Positions 1-6,036 of a stretch of DNA of 27,718 nucleotides are shown piece after piece. Below the pieces are notes generated by a model, which worked only from the letters and a program-made list of their open reading frames with translations, was not told where the DNA came from and did no database searches. Positions within the stretch are counted from its first letter, which is position 1. Each line of letters opens with the position of its first letter. Origin of the DNA: Moraxellaceae bacterium UBA2477 (lineage in GTDB: Bacteria > Pseudomonadota > Gammaproteobacteria > Pseudomonadales > Moraxellaceae); assembly GCA_002342025.1 (NCBI GenBank), contig DDPD01000034.1:1-27718 (forward strand). Reading direction: 5' to 3'. Both the position numbers and the translations under genes were made by a program.

Positions 1-140
1 AACTAGCTTGAAAAGCGCCGCAGGTCAAGCTGCCTGGCAGCCTCCGCCACCGTGGTTTGACCACGGAGCAGCTCCATGACCAGAGCGGTCTTGCGCTTGG
101 CGGTTCAGCGCTTGATATCGGGTTCGTTCACAGCATTCAT
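1..140 (-). pseudogene. IS3-family transposase orfA remnant with an in-frame stop
   Basis: An ATG at 138-140, preceded by a good AAGGAG ribosome site, opens a frame reading MNAVNEPDIKR, stop, TAKRKTALVMELLRGQTT and then VAEAARQLDL. This resembles the N-terminus of small IS3-group orfA proteins (DUF1153-like), which carry a helix-turn-helix for terminal-repeat binding. Codon 12 is TGA where the family has Trp (TGG), so one G-to-A change broke the gene. After DL the frame no longer resembles the family and meets a TAG near the window edge. It is most likely non-functional. The rest of the gene lies outside the window or is lost. Confidence 0.6.
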
Positions 141-217
141 CTCCTTCAATGAGGCGACTATATGCTGTGCAGGTTTTCAGTGGGTCATTACATGTCCGGG
201 ATGAGTTGACCACTACA
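1..217 (-). mobile_element. IS3-family element, end fragment
   Basis: This is the outer end of an insertion sequence that reads leftward. The outermost terminus is at about 217, read on the minus strand as TGTAGTGGTCAACTCATCCC and onward. A leader of about 75 bases and the start of an orfA follow. The coding similarity fades at about position 20, so only the orfA-side end is seen. The terminus lies about 50 bases upstream of the tetR start, so the insertion abuts the regulator's promoter. A related terminus in opposite orientation is seen at 27425-27449. The family assignment rests on the orfA fragment and was recalled, not searched. Confidence 0.65.
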
Positions 218-268
218 TTAAGCAGTTGATATCTGATACAATTCAATAAATTAAGGGAGGGAGGGAGC

Positions 269-910
269 GTGAAAAAGAGACGCCCTACCAAAGTTATTGA
301 TCAGTTAGATCGAGAGATAGTACTGACCTCAGCAGCTCGTCTTTTCAAAGCTCATGGATATGAGCGTACAACTGTGAAAGAGATTGCAGAGGCTTGCAAT
401 ATGCTTCCCGGCAGTTTGCATTATCGCTATCAGACGAAGGAAGCCATTCTAGTTGATCTGATGCGCTTGGGCTTAGAGCGGGCTGCTCTGGCAGTAATTG
501 AGGCGTGTGTCGGGGTGATTGATCCTGTCGAACAATTGCACAAAGGTATCAATGCCCATTTGAAAGTGTTGGTTACTGGCTCCGATATGGTCTATGTATT
601 GCTTTTTGAATGGCGAGCACTTCAAGGCGATGCTCGTAAGGAAATGATTGAGTTACGTGATCGTTACGAGGCCCTTTGGGCTGCAATTTTAACGCCGCTT
701 GCACAGAAGGGTGTCATTCGCAAAGAAGTTGACTTAGATTTATTGCGCCTGATTGGTCTTGGCGCATTGAATTGGGTTGCTACTTGGTTTAGTGACGAAG
801 GGCGTTATACATTAGAAGATATCGGTGACTTTGTTTGGAACGTGATAAAGCGAGCTGTTGTGGTGCCCAGCGAGATTGATATGAAATCTCCCCCCCCCCT
901 TATATATTAA
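269..910 (+). CDS. TetR/AcrR-family transcriptional regulator
   Basis: This 213-residue protein has the usual TetR length. The N-terminal domain (about residues 13-60) has the helix-turn-helix with KEIAEACNMLPGSLHYRYQ followed by TKEAILVDLM. The C-terminal ligand domain is variable and gives no ligand hint. The start is GTG, behind an unusually long purine tract (GGGAGGGAGGGAG) that acts as ribosome site. The last codons contain a run of ten C (890-899), so slippage there would alter the C-terminus. It is the only TetR gene in the window and lies upstream of, and convergent with, the first lipid module. I infer that it binds the TTGG-N8-CCAA element found at three promoters here. Its GC content looks lower than that of the central genes. 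Confidence 0.9.
   Translation: MKKRRPTKVIDQLDREIVLTSAARLFKAHGYERTTVKEIAEACNMLPGSLHYRYQTKEAILVDLMRLGLERAALAVIEACVGVIDPVEQLHKGINAHLKVLVTGSDMVYVLLFEWRALQGDARKEMIELRDRYEALWAAILTPLAQKGVIRKEVDLDLLRLIGLGALNWVATWFSDEGRYTLEDIGDFVWNVIKRAVVVPSEIDMKSPPPLIY
890..899 (+). repeat. Homopolymeric C10 tract in the tetR 3' end
   Basis: Ten consecutive C lie within the last codons of the TetR gene and encode the Pro-rich tail before LIY-stop. Tracts of this length are prone to slippage in replication and to sequencing error. Either would change the last few residues and the stop position but not the DNA-binding domain. Confidence 0.8.
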
Positions 911-1205
911 TTTTTCATCTTCAGCATTCGCATCAGTATGTCCGCTCGATGCCACTGCAGTGATCGCGATCCGCAAGAATGCGCAAACTTGGGAGGGAGC
1001 GCGCTGGAATCTAAGTCCGAGACGAGAACCAGCGTTTAATCCTGCATCTGGGCAAGACGATCCGGAGGAAATGGCGCAGTCAACACGGAAGCTTGGTGGC
1101 AACCAAGACCTCTAATACTGGCCATGCCACACAAGATACGTGTGCCCTGAGCGGCCAGACGCAGGGTCTGAAAGATGCCCTTGCCAGCCTAATAATATTA
1201 GGCAT
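911..1205. other. Intergenic region with no supported gene
   Basis: This is the convergent gap between tetR (plus) and the first thioesterase (minus). A short plus-strand frame at 960-1115 reads VIAIRKNAQTWEGARWNL and onward without a recognisable family or ribosome site. It may be a fragment of a lost gene or chance. The only structure I can support is the palindrome at 1187-1203. Confidence 0.5.
1187..1203 (-). terminator. Possible hairpin terminator after the first lipid operon
   Basis: GCCTAAT-AAT-ATTAGGC is a perfect 7-bp stem with a 3-base loop, three bases after the TGA of the last thioesterase gene. There is no U-run on either side, so it is weak as an intrinsic terminator. It may simply protect the 3' end. 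Confidence 0.35.
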
Positions 1206-1643
1206 TCAGCGTGTGTAGATAAAACGTCCTATCGAGACAGACGTTTCATTCAGAAAAATACCAACAGAGACAACAATAAAGCGCTTACCTTCACGAACTA
1301 TCCTGGGCACAGCCCGGATAGTTCCGGCAAAAGCTGGTCTTAAGTAATCAAAAGTCATACTACTGCATGACGGCTCCTGCTCAAGATCTACCGATTCCAG
1401 CACATGCAAAGCGGCAACAATTTCACCAAAACTGGCGAGGATGCCGCCATGAAAAGTGCGCAGCAGCGGATTACCAATATGCTGTTCACGGAAATGCAGC
1501 TGGTAGCATACAGAGCCCTCATCAGAGCGACTGATCGCCAAGCCAAGAAAGTGTGCATAGGGCGTATCATCAAGTAATTGCTTCTGCAGATCATTGAGAC
1601 CAGCATGGTAAACCGGTAGCAGCTGAGATTCGGGCAGACTCAT
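1206..1643 (-). CDS. PaaI-type hotdog thioesterase (module copy 1)
   Basis: This 145-residue single hotdog-fold protein is of PaaI/YdiI type and probably hydrolyses acyl-CoA in the cytosol. The motif RTFHGGILASFGE lies at about residues 63-74; the HGG turn and the following acidic residue are the usual CoA-site and catalytic features. A close paralogue is encoded at 19491-19928. The ATG comes one base after the stop of the upstream thioesterase gene (TGA-A-ATG), so the two are translationally coupled and could form a hetero-oligomer. It is the last gene of the operon and a hairpin follows. The substrate cannot be read from the sequence; a medium or branched acyl-CoA is a guess from context. 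Confidence 0.85.
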   Translation of the reverse strand: MSLPESQLLPVYHAGLNDLQKQLLDDTPYAHFLGLAISRSDEGSVCYQLHFREQHIGNPLLRTFHGGILASFGEIVAALHVLESVDLEQEPSCSSMTFDYLRPAFAGTIRAVPRIVREGKRFIVVSVGIFLNETSVSIGRFIYTR

Positions 1644-1644
1644 T

Positions 1645-2121
1645 TCACTGAAGCCCTGCTCTTATGGCCGAATCGAACGCCGGACCGAGTGTCCCCACAG
1701 CGAAGGATCCGGACACCGAAGCCAACAATGCAGAGTCTGAACAGGCAATCGCTTGCCCCCTCACATAGGCGATATCTCCCCTGACTGCGTAACACTCGAC
1801 TTCGCCGCGCACGCCTTCACCTACGGAAGCCTCTTTAATGAAATCAACCCGCAAATCAATCGTTGCAATCGGTCGCATGTCACCTAAACGGGAAAAAATG
1901 GCAAGACCACAATTGGTGTCCAGCAAGGTGGCGATGACACCGCGATGCAGACAACCGCTGCGGTTAGACAACTCAACGCTATAGGGCATGCTCATCACAG
2001 CTCGGCCCTTGCCAATCTCCTCAACCTCAATCCCAAAAGCATTGAATAGCGGGTGTGAGGAGCCAAAGAATGTTTTAGCCATGGTCAAGTAGCTCATCGT
2101 CTCGGATTGCGCTGTCGTCAT
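1645..2121 (-). CDS. Hotdog thioesterase, second type (module copy 1)
   Basis: This 158-residue hotdog protein belongs to the PaaI/acyl-CoA thioesterase group. The motif GCLHRGVIATLLDTNCGLA (about residues 56-74) has HRG in place of the commoner HGG and keeps the acidic Asp68 in the helix. IATIDLRVDF and the later SVSGSF strands are typical of the fold. It is about 35 bases downstream of the BtrH-like gene and directly upstream of another thioesterase. The paralogue at 19930-20405 is frameshifted, so this copy may be the only working one of its type here. Substrate unknown; acyl-CoA expected. Confidence 0.85.
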   Translation of the reverse strand: MTTAQSETMSYLTMAKTFFGSSHPLFNAFGIEVEEIGKGRAVMSMPYSVELSNRSGCLHRGVIATLLDTNCGLAIFSRLGDMRPIATIDLRVDFIKEASVGEGVRGEVECYAVRGDIAYVRGQAIACSDSALLASVSGSFAVGTLGPAFDSAIRAGLQ

Positions 2122-2157
2122 TGCTCTTCTCTTTTGGTATCTAACGAAATATCCAGA

Positions 2158-3177
2158 CTACAGCTTACTTATTACCTGATGCACATACTGCGTTTCCTGC
2201 AACTTAATACGAGTAATGGCGGCCTCAATTTCACAAATGGGAAATACATCCGTTTCTGACGCTATCTTCAGCAGAGCCGCAAGCTCAGACCAAGCCATTG
2301 CTGAGCATTGCATCAGCTCCACCAATTTCGCCATACGCACTACAGGTAACATCTCGCCGGCTTCTAGCAGAAAATCAGCATACATAGCTCTGAAGCCGGC
2401 ACCGCCAGTACCACGCTTTTCAATCACCTGATATGCAAAGCGCAACAACCAACGCCAATTCTCCTGCTCTCGCCAGCGAGGCAATAATTCGATCCAAGTA
2501 TCCAGTGCCGAAAGACCGCTATTGCGATTACCCTCGGCGAGCACTCGGGCGTTCTCGATGATGGCTGCCCTCACCTGCTCTGCACTGACCTCTACCTTCA
2601 ACGAACGAGGAGCAAACAAGTTTCCATAATGAACGAATGGTGGTGACGTTGAAAAACGTGCATCGCCAAGACTGACTCCCGGAACAGATATCAAACCGGG
2701 GCGCTCAGTATCACTGACTAGAACCTCGTCGCGAGCCTCATCCAATTGCCAAGCAACGATAGCATGGCCCGGAAAATGGGTGCTGCTGTTGAAATAAGGC
2801 AAGTGGTAAATATCAGTGAGCAGAAGCGCAGGCACGCCATCACGCAAAGCCTCATTCATGTCCGCTGTGGCTTCTTGCTTGTTCGGATAGCTCGACCAAG
2901 AAAACGGCACACCCAGAGCACGGAAGACATTTTCCTCAAAACCCATTGAGCGCACATGGACAATGAAGGGCGTGGCCGAGTCAGGCACCTCCACATAGGT
3001 AATTCCCAGCCCGGCACCCAGCCCAAAGCAGAAGGCCTCCGTTAGATTAAGGCCATGAAACTCCAACAAGTCACGAATTGCCGAGCTGCCACAATGCTGA
3101 CCCGGCCTGTGGCAGTGATTTATCTGGGAGACATTACTGGTCACACCCAATACTTCCCCTAGTTCGACAATATGCAT
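2158..3177 (-). CDS. BtrH N-terminal/DUF4872 acyltransferase-like protein (copy 1)
   Basis: This 339-residue protein resembles the BtrH_N plus DUF4872 architecture. The N-terminal half is a papain-like/C39-like fold, with a probable triad of Cys29 in HCGSSAIRDLLEF, His138 in FPGHAIVAW and Asp156 in VSDTERP. BtrH itself moves an acyl chain from an acyl carrier protein to an aminoglycoside amine, so an acyl-transfer or amide/ester hydrolysis role is plausible. The acceptor is unknown. The C-terminal half (about 200-339) is helical with no known function. The start ATG shares one base with the stop of the PF10118 gene (TGATG), which implies coupling. The triad is assigned by eye. Confidence 0.75.
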   Translation of the reverse strand: MHIVELGEVLGVTSNVSQINHCHRPGQHCGSSAIRDLLEFHGLNLTEAFCFGLGAGLGITYVEVPDSATPFIVHVRSMGFEENVFRALGVPFSWSSYPNKQEATADMNEALRDGVPALLLTDIYHLPYFNSSTHFPGHAIVAWQLDEARDEVLVSDTERPGLISVPGVSLGDARFSTSPPFVHYGNLFAPRSLKVEVSAEQVRAAIIENARVLAEGNRNSGLSALDTWIELLPRWREQENWRWLLRFAYQVIEKRGTGGAGFRAMYADFLLEAGEMLPVVRMAKLVELMQCSAMAWSELAALLKIASETDVFPICEIEAAITRIKLQETQYVHQVISKL

Positions 3178-4043
3178 CAGGCCGCCTGCAGATGCGCAGT
3201 CTCGTACACGGCAGCCGACGCCTTCATTGGATCACCGTGGCGGGCATATTCCTCCAGCCAAGCAGCCACCTTCTCTGGCATGCCGGAGTCCCAAGGATGA
3301 AAGCCGGGTCTGAACCAGGCTATAAACTCTGGCAGCATACGAGTAAGAATGCCATGCCGACCGTATAGGCGATTCAATCCACGCAAAATCACCCCAGGTT
3401 GACGAGTTACGCCATCCAATTTGAGCATATTCCAGAATACTGGCGCGACCACCAAATGAACCATCAAGGTCGCGACCACCAAAGCTGACGCTCGGGCAAC
3501 ATAGCCACCGCCTGCCGCTGTTTGATAAAGATCGTAAGCAACCGCCTTGTGCTCAACTTCTTCTACGCCATGCCAGAGAAACAGCGCTCGCATCACCGGG
3601 TCTGCCTCCCGAAACATATCGGTCTCCTCCTTAAGCATTGCTTCGCCTAGAGTTGCGGTGAAGTGCTCAAACGCGGCAGTCATCGCCAGCTGATATTTCT
3701 TCGGCAGATAGTTTTGCGTGACACGAATAAGGCGTCGCAAATTGCTCGTGACCTCCTGCACATCTACGCCTTGCTCGGCCATGACCTGATTGAAACGGTC
3801 ATGGACGATACCGTGCTGACCTTCCTGCCGGATAAAATGGCGGATATCCTCGCGCAGGCGCCCATCACCAGCCTGATCCTGAAAGTTGCGCACTGACTGA
3901 ATAAAAAATCGCTCTCCCTCTGGAAAATGTACTGACAGCGCATCAAAAAAACGGGTCAGAACAGGGTCTCCACCGTTCCAGTGACGGGGCACGTTAGTAA
4001 CATCGAAAACAACCTTTCGAGGCTGAATTGTTATTTCGCTCAT
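3177..4043 (-). CDS. PF10118 'predicted metal-dependent hydrolase' (copy 1)
   Basis: This is a 288-residue protein if started at ATG 4041-4043, chosen because GGAGAG lies about seven bases upstream and the paralogue starts at the same point. A longer in-frame start at 4187 would lie upstream of the promoter. The family is annotated as a metal-dependent hydrolase, but the reaction is poorly known. Conserved likely ligands are Glu44 (PEGERFF), Glu74 and His77 (QEGQH), Glu126 (FEHF) and Glu162 and His165 (EEVEH). The pattern E-x29-ExxH ... E-x35-ExxH is that of diiron four-helix bundles. A hydrophobic helix around 178-200 may touch membrane. It is first gene of the operon. Confidence 0.8.
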   Translation of the reverse strand: MSEITIQPRKVVFDVTNVPRHWNGGDPVLTRFFDALSVHFPEGERFFIQSVRNFQDQAGDGRLREDIRHFIRQEGQHGIVHDRFNQVMAEQGVDVQEVTSNLRRLIRVTQNYLPKKYQLAMTAAFEHFTATLGEAMLKEETDMFREADPVMRALFLWHGVEEVEHKAVAYDLYQTAAGGGYVARASALVVATLMVHLVVAPVFWNMLKLDGVTRQPGVILRGLNRLYGRHGILTRMLPEFIAWFRPGFHPWDSGMPEKVAAWLEEYARHGDPMKASAAVYETAHLQAA

Positions 4044-4103
4044 GAGACTCTCCATAGGAAAGTTGAGGCAAGGGCAGAGTCCCAAGCCATTCGGATCGAG
4101 AAA

Positions 4104-4132
4104 ATTATATTGGGCGACCAACCAAATGTCAA
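4104..4132 (-). promoter_or_regulatory. Consensus sigma-70 promoter with embedded operator
   Basis: Read on the minus strand, TTGACA (4127-4132) and TATAAT (4104-4109) are both perfect consensus with a 17-base spacer. The spacer contains the 16-mer TTGGTTGGTCGCCCAA (4110-4125), matching elements at 9046-9061 and 22429-22444. A protein bound there would block RNA polymerase. It lies about 60 bases upstream of the start at 4043 and should drive the four-gene module. Confidence 0.85.
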
Positions 4133-4380
4133 CTTTTCCATTATAGCGAGAGTCAACTGCCACTTCGGTCATACCGTGACTTCCCATGTGCCCTTCTTCT
4201 TGGGGCCGTTATGACGCAGCTTACCAATAGCGCGTAGCCACGCTACCTGCCCCCGGCGTTGCGCCGGGGGGAATATTTCAGAGCAGTAACTTCAGCACTA
4301 GGATCACTCAATGCGTCAGCGCTGACGTTCTTGCGTTACGCTAATGCCAACCGTGCCCTGCAACACCCAGAATGTGGCGC
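4133..4380. other. Intergenic region with a GC-rich hairpin and a palindrome
   Basis: This stretch between the module promoter and the GMC gene holds two structures. CCCCCGGCG-TTG-CGCCGGGGG at 4250-4270 is a 9-bp perfect stem downstream of the GMC stop; it could end the P450 operon, though no U-run follows on the minus strand. CGTCAGCGCTGACG at 4314-4327 is a 14-bp perfect palindrome of unknown role. No gene is seen. Confidence 0.5.
4250..4270 (-). terminator. GC-rich hairpin after the P450 operon
   Basis: A 9-bp GC stem with a 3-base loop lies about 110 bases past the GMC stop codon. It is very stable, but there is no T-rich tail on the minus strand, so it is a weak intrinsic terminator candidate. 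Confidence 0.4.
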
Positions 4381-6036
4381 TCAGCCGCCGCAGGTCTCGG
4401 CATCCTCAAGTATCATCGCGGCGCCCTTCTCCCCAATCATGGTCGCTGGCTGATTGGTGTTGCCGCCGACCAGCGTCGGCATGATGGAGGCATCGACCAC
4501 CCGCAGACATTGCAGTCCATATACACGCAGGCGCGAATCGACCACCGCCATCGAATCGACGCCCATCTTGCAGGTGCCGACAGGGTGATATGCCGACTCA
4601 CCGCTGCGCCGCACCCATGCAGCCAGGTCGTCGTCATTCTGCAGCGCTGGCCCGGGCGACATCTCGACCTCGTGGTGCGGGGCGAAGGCCGGCTGCGCCA
4701 GTATCCTTCGCACCAGATGCACCCCGCGAACCAGTTGCTCGACGTCGGCGGGCTCAGCCATGTAATTGGGGTCGATCAGCGGCACCGCGAACGGGTCGGC
4801 ACTGTGCAAACCAATCCGGCCGCGCGACAATGGCCTGAGCCCGTAGATCATGACTATGTAGCCATAACCGCTCATTGCGATCTTCATGTCCCGCCCATGA
4901 TCGCCGTACAGCATTGGCCCAAAGTGCAGTTGCAGGTCGGGTATCGGCTCCTCTGGCCGAGAGCGGATGAACCCGCCGGCCTCAGCGCCGTTGCTCGACA
5001 ACACGCCGCCCCGACCGCTCAGGTATTGCAGCAGAGCCCCCAGACCCTTGAGCCAGTAGCTCGGATGCATCGAGATGCTCTGACGGCTGCGCGCTCTGAC
5101 GCGCATGAACACGTCGATATGATCCTGGAGATTCTGCCCAACCCCCTCCAACGCATGACGCAATTCGATGCCGTGCCGGGACAGCTCCTCACGCGGACCA
5201 ATGCCGGATAGCATCAGCAGTTGCGGCGAGTTGAACGCCCCGCCGCAAAGCACAACCTCGCGCCCGGCACGGACCTGCACCAGCCCCTTCGCGCTGCGGT
5301 ACTCGACACCGATAGCGCGGGTGCCATCGAACAACACACGGGTAACGTGCGCGCCACTGCGGACCGTCAGGTTGGAACGCCCTGCGGCAGGTTCGAGATA
5401 GGCGCGCGCATTACTGCAGCGCGCGCCGTCCTTTTGATAAGCGTAGTAGAAGCCCGCGCCTTCCTGCTCACTTCCGTTAAAATCCAAATTGCGCCGGTGC
5501 CCCGCCTGCATCGCCGCCTCGACGAACGCCGTACTCAGCGGATTGGTATAGCGACGCTCGGCCACATTGAGCGGGCCACCCTGGCCATGAAACTCTGCCT
5601 CACCCGGCGTCAACTTCGGCTCGAAATGTTCGGATCTGCGGAAGTACGGCAACACATCTGCGTACGACCAACCCTCGCAACCCAGCCGCGCCCATTCGTC
5701 GTAGTCCCAGGCATGCCCACGAATATAGACCTGCGCGTTCATGCCACTGGAGCCGCCAAGCATCTTGCCCCGCGGCTGGAACAGCGAACGGTCATGCATG
5801 TGACGTTGCGGCTCGGTATTGAACTGCCAGTTGAAACGACGGCTGAACATCAGCTGCAGGAAACCCAGCGGCATGTTCACGAAAGGGTTACGGCGGCTCT
5901 CCGGACCGGCCTCGAGCAGCAGCACTGAATAGTGACCGCTCTCGGACAGGCGGTTGGCCACCGCACACCCCGCCGAGCCCGCGCCGACCACCACATAATC
6001 GAAGTGTTCGGACTCCACTCCGCTCGGACGACTCAT
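4381..6036 (-). CDS. GMC-family FAD alcohol dehydrogenase (AlkJ-like)
   Basis: This 551-residue GMC oxidoreductase probably oxidises the alcohol made by the P450, as AlkJ-type enzymes do at the membrane with a quinone acceptor. The FAD motif VVVGAGSAGCAVANRL lies at about 15-30, GMC signature 1 near PRGKMLGGSSGMNAQVYIRG, and signature 2 at GGAFNSPQLLMLSGIG. The catalytic pair is His484 (YHPVGTCKMG) and Asn528 (NTNQPA), 44 residues apart as in choline oxidase. The start ATG overlaps the P450 stop by four bases (ATGA). In Alcanivorax CYP153 clusters this gene is called alkJ2. Its base composition is clearly GC-richer than the P450 gene, with many CGC/GCC codons, so it may have a separate origin. 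Confidence 0.9.
   Translation of the reverse strand: MSRPSGVESEHFDYVVVGAGSAGCAVANRLSESGHYSVLLLEAGPESRRNPFVNMPLGFLQLMFSRRFNWQFNTEPQRHMHDRSLFQPRGKMLGGSSGMNAQVYIRGHAWDYDEWARLGCEGWSYADVLPYFRRSEHFEPKLTPGEAEFHGQGGPLNVAERRYTNPLSTAFVEAAMQAGHRRNLDFNGSEQEGAGFYYAYQKDGARCSNARAYLEPAAGRSNLTVRSGAHVTRVLFDGTRAIGVEYRSAKGLVQVRAGREVVLCGGAFNSPQLLMLSGIGPREELSRHGIELRHALEGVGQNLQDHIDVFMRVRARSRQSISMHPSYWLKGLGALLQYLSGRGGVLSSNGAEAGGFIRSRPEEPIPDLQLHFGPMLYGDHGRDMKIAMSGYGYIVMIYGLRPLSRGRIGLHSADPFAVPLIDPNYMAEPADVEQLVRGVHLVRRILAQPAFAPHHEVEMSPGPALQNDDDLAAWVRRSGESAYHPVGTCKMGVDSMAVVDSRLRVYGLQCLRVVDASIMPTLVGGNTNQPATMIGEKGAAMILEDAETCGG

Larger units (their letters stand above)
1206..4043 (-). repeat. Duplicated four-gene module, copy 1
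   Basis: Four genes on the minus strand (PF10118 protein, BtrH-N/DUF4872 protein and two thioesterases) have the same order, orientation and first gene junction (TGATG) as the block at 19491-22365. By eye the proteins are about 70-85% identical, and DNA similarity extends into the promoter. Copy 1 is intact and looks less GC-rich than copy 2. The direct orientation means recombination between copies could remove about 18 kb that carries the P450 and Baeyer-Villiger genes. Confidence 0.9.

Noticed and set aside
960..1115. Plus-strand frame reading VIAIRKNAQTWEGARWNL and onward
   Set aside because: It looks somewhat protein-like, but there is no ribosome site, no family I can name, and it is only 51 codons. 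Left as an unproven relic.
4044..4187. N-terminal extension of the copy 1 PF10118 protein to 4187
   Set aside because: The extension would be coded across and upstream of the perfect promoter, and the paralogue at 21496 has no such extension.
4372..5211. Long plus-strand open frame of 279 codons
   Set aside because: It lies wholly antisense to the GMC gene and arises from its high GC3. The encoded sequence is rich in His, Gln and Arg and has no family motif or ribosome site.
5221..5928. Plus-strand open frame of 235 codons
   Set aside because: It is antisense to the same GMC gene, with shadow composition and no recognisable domain.
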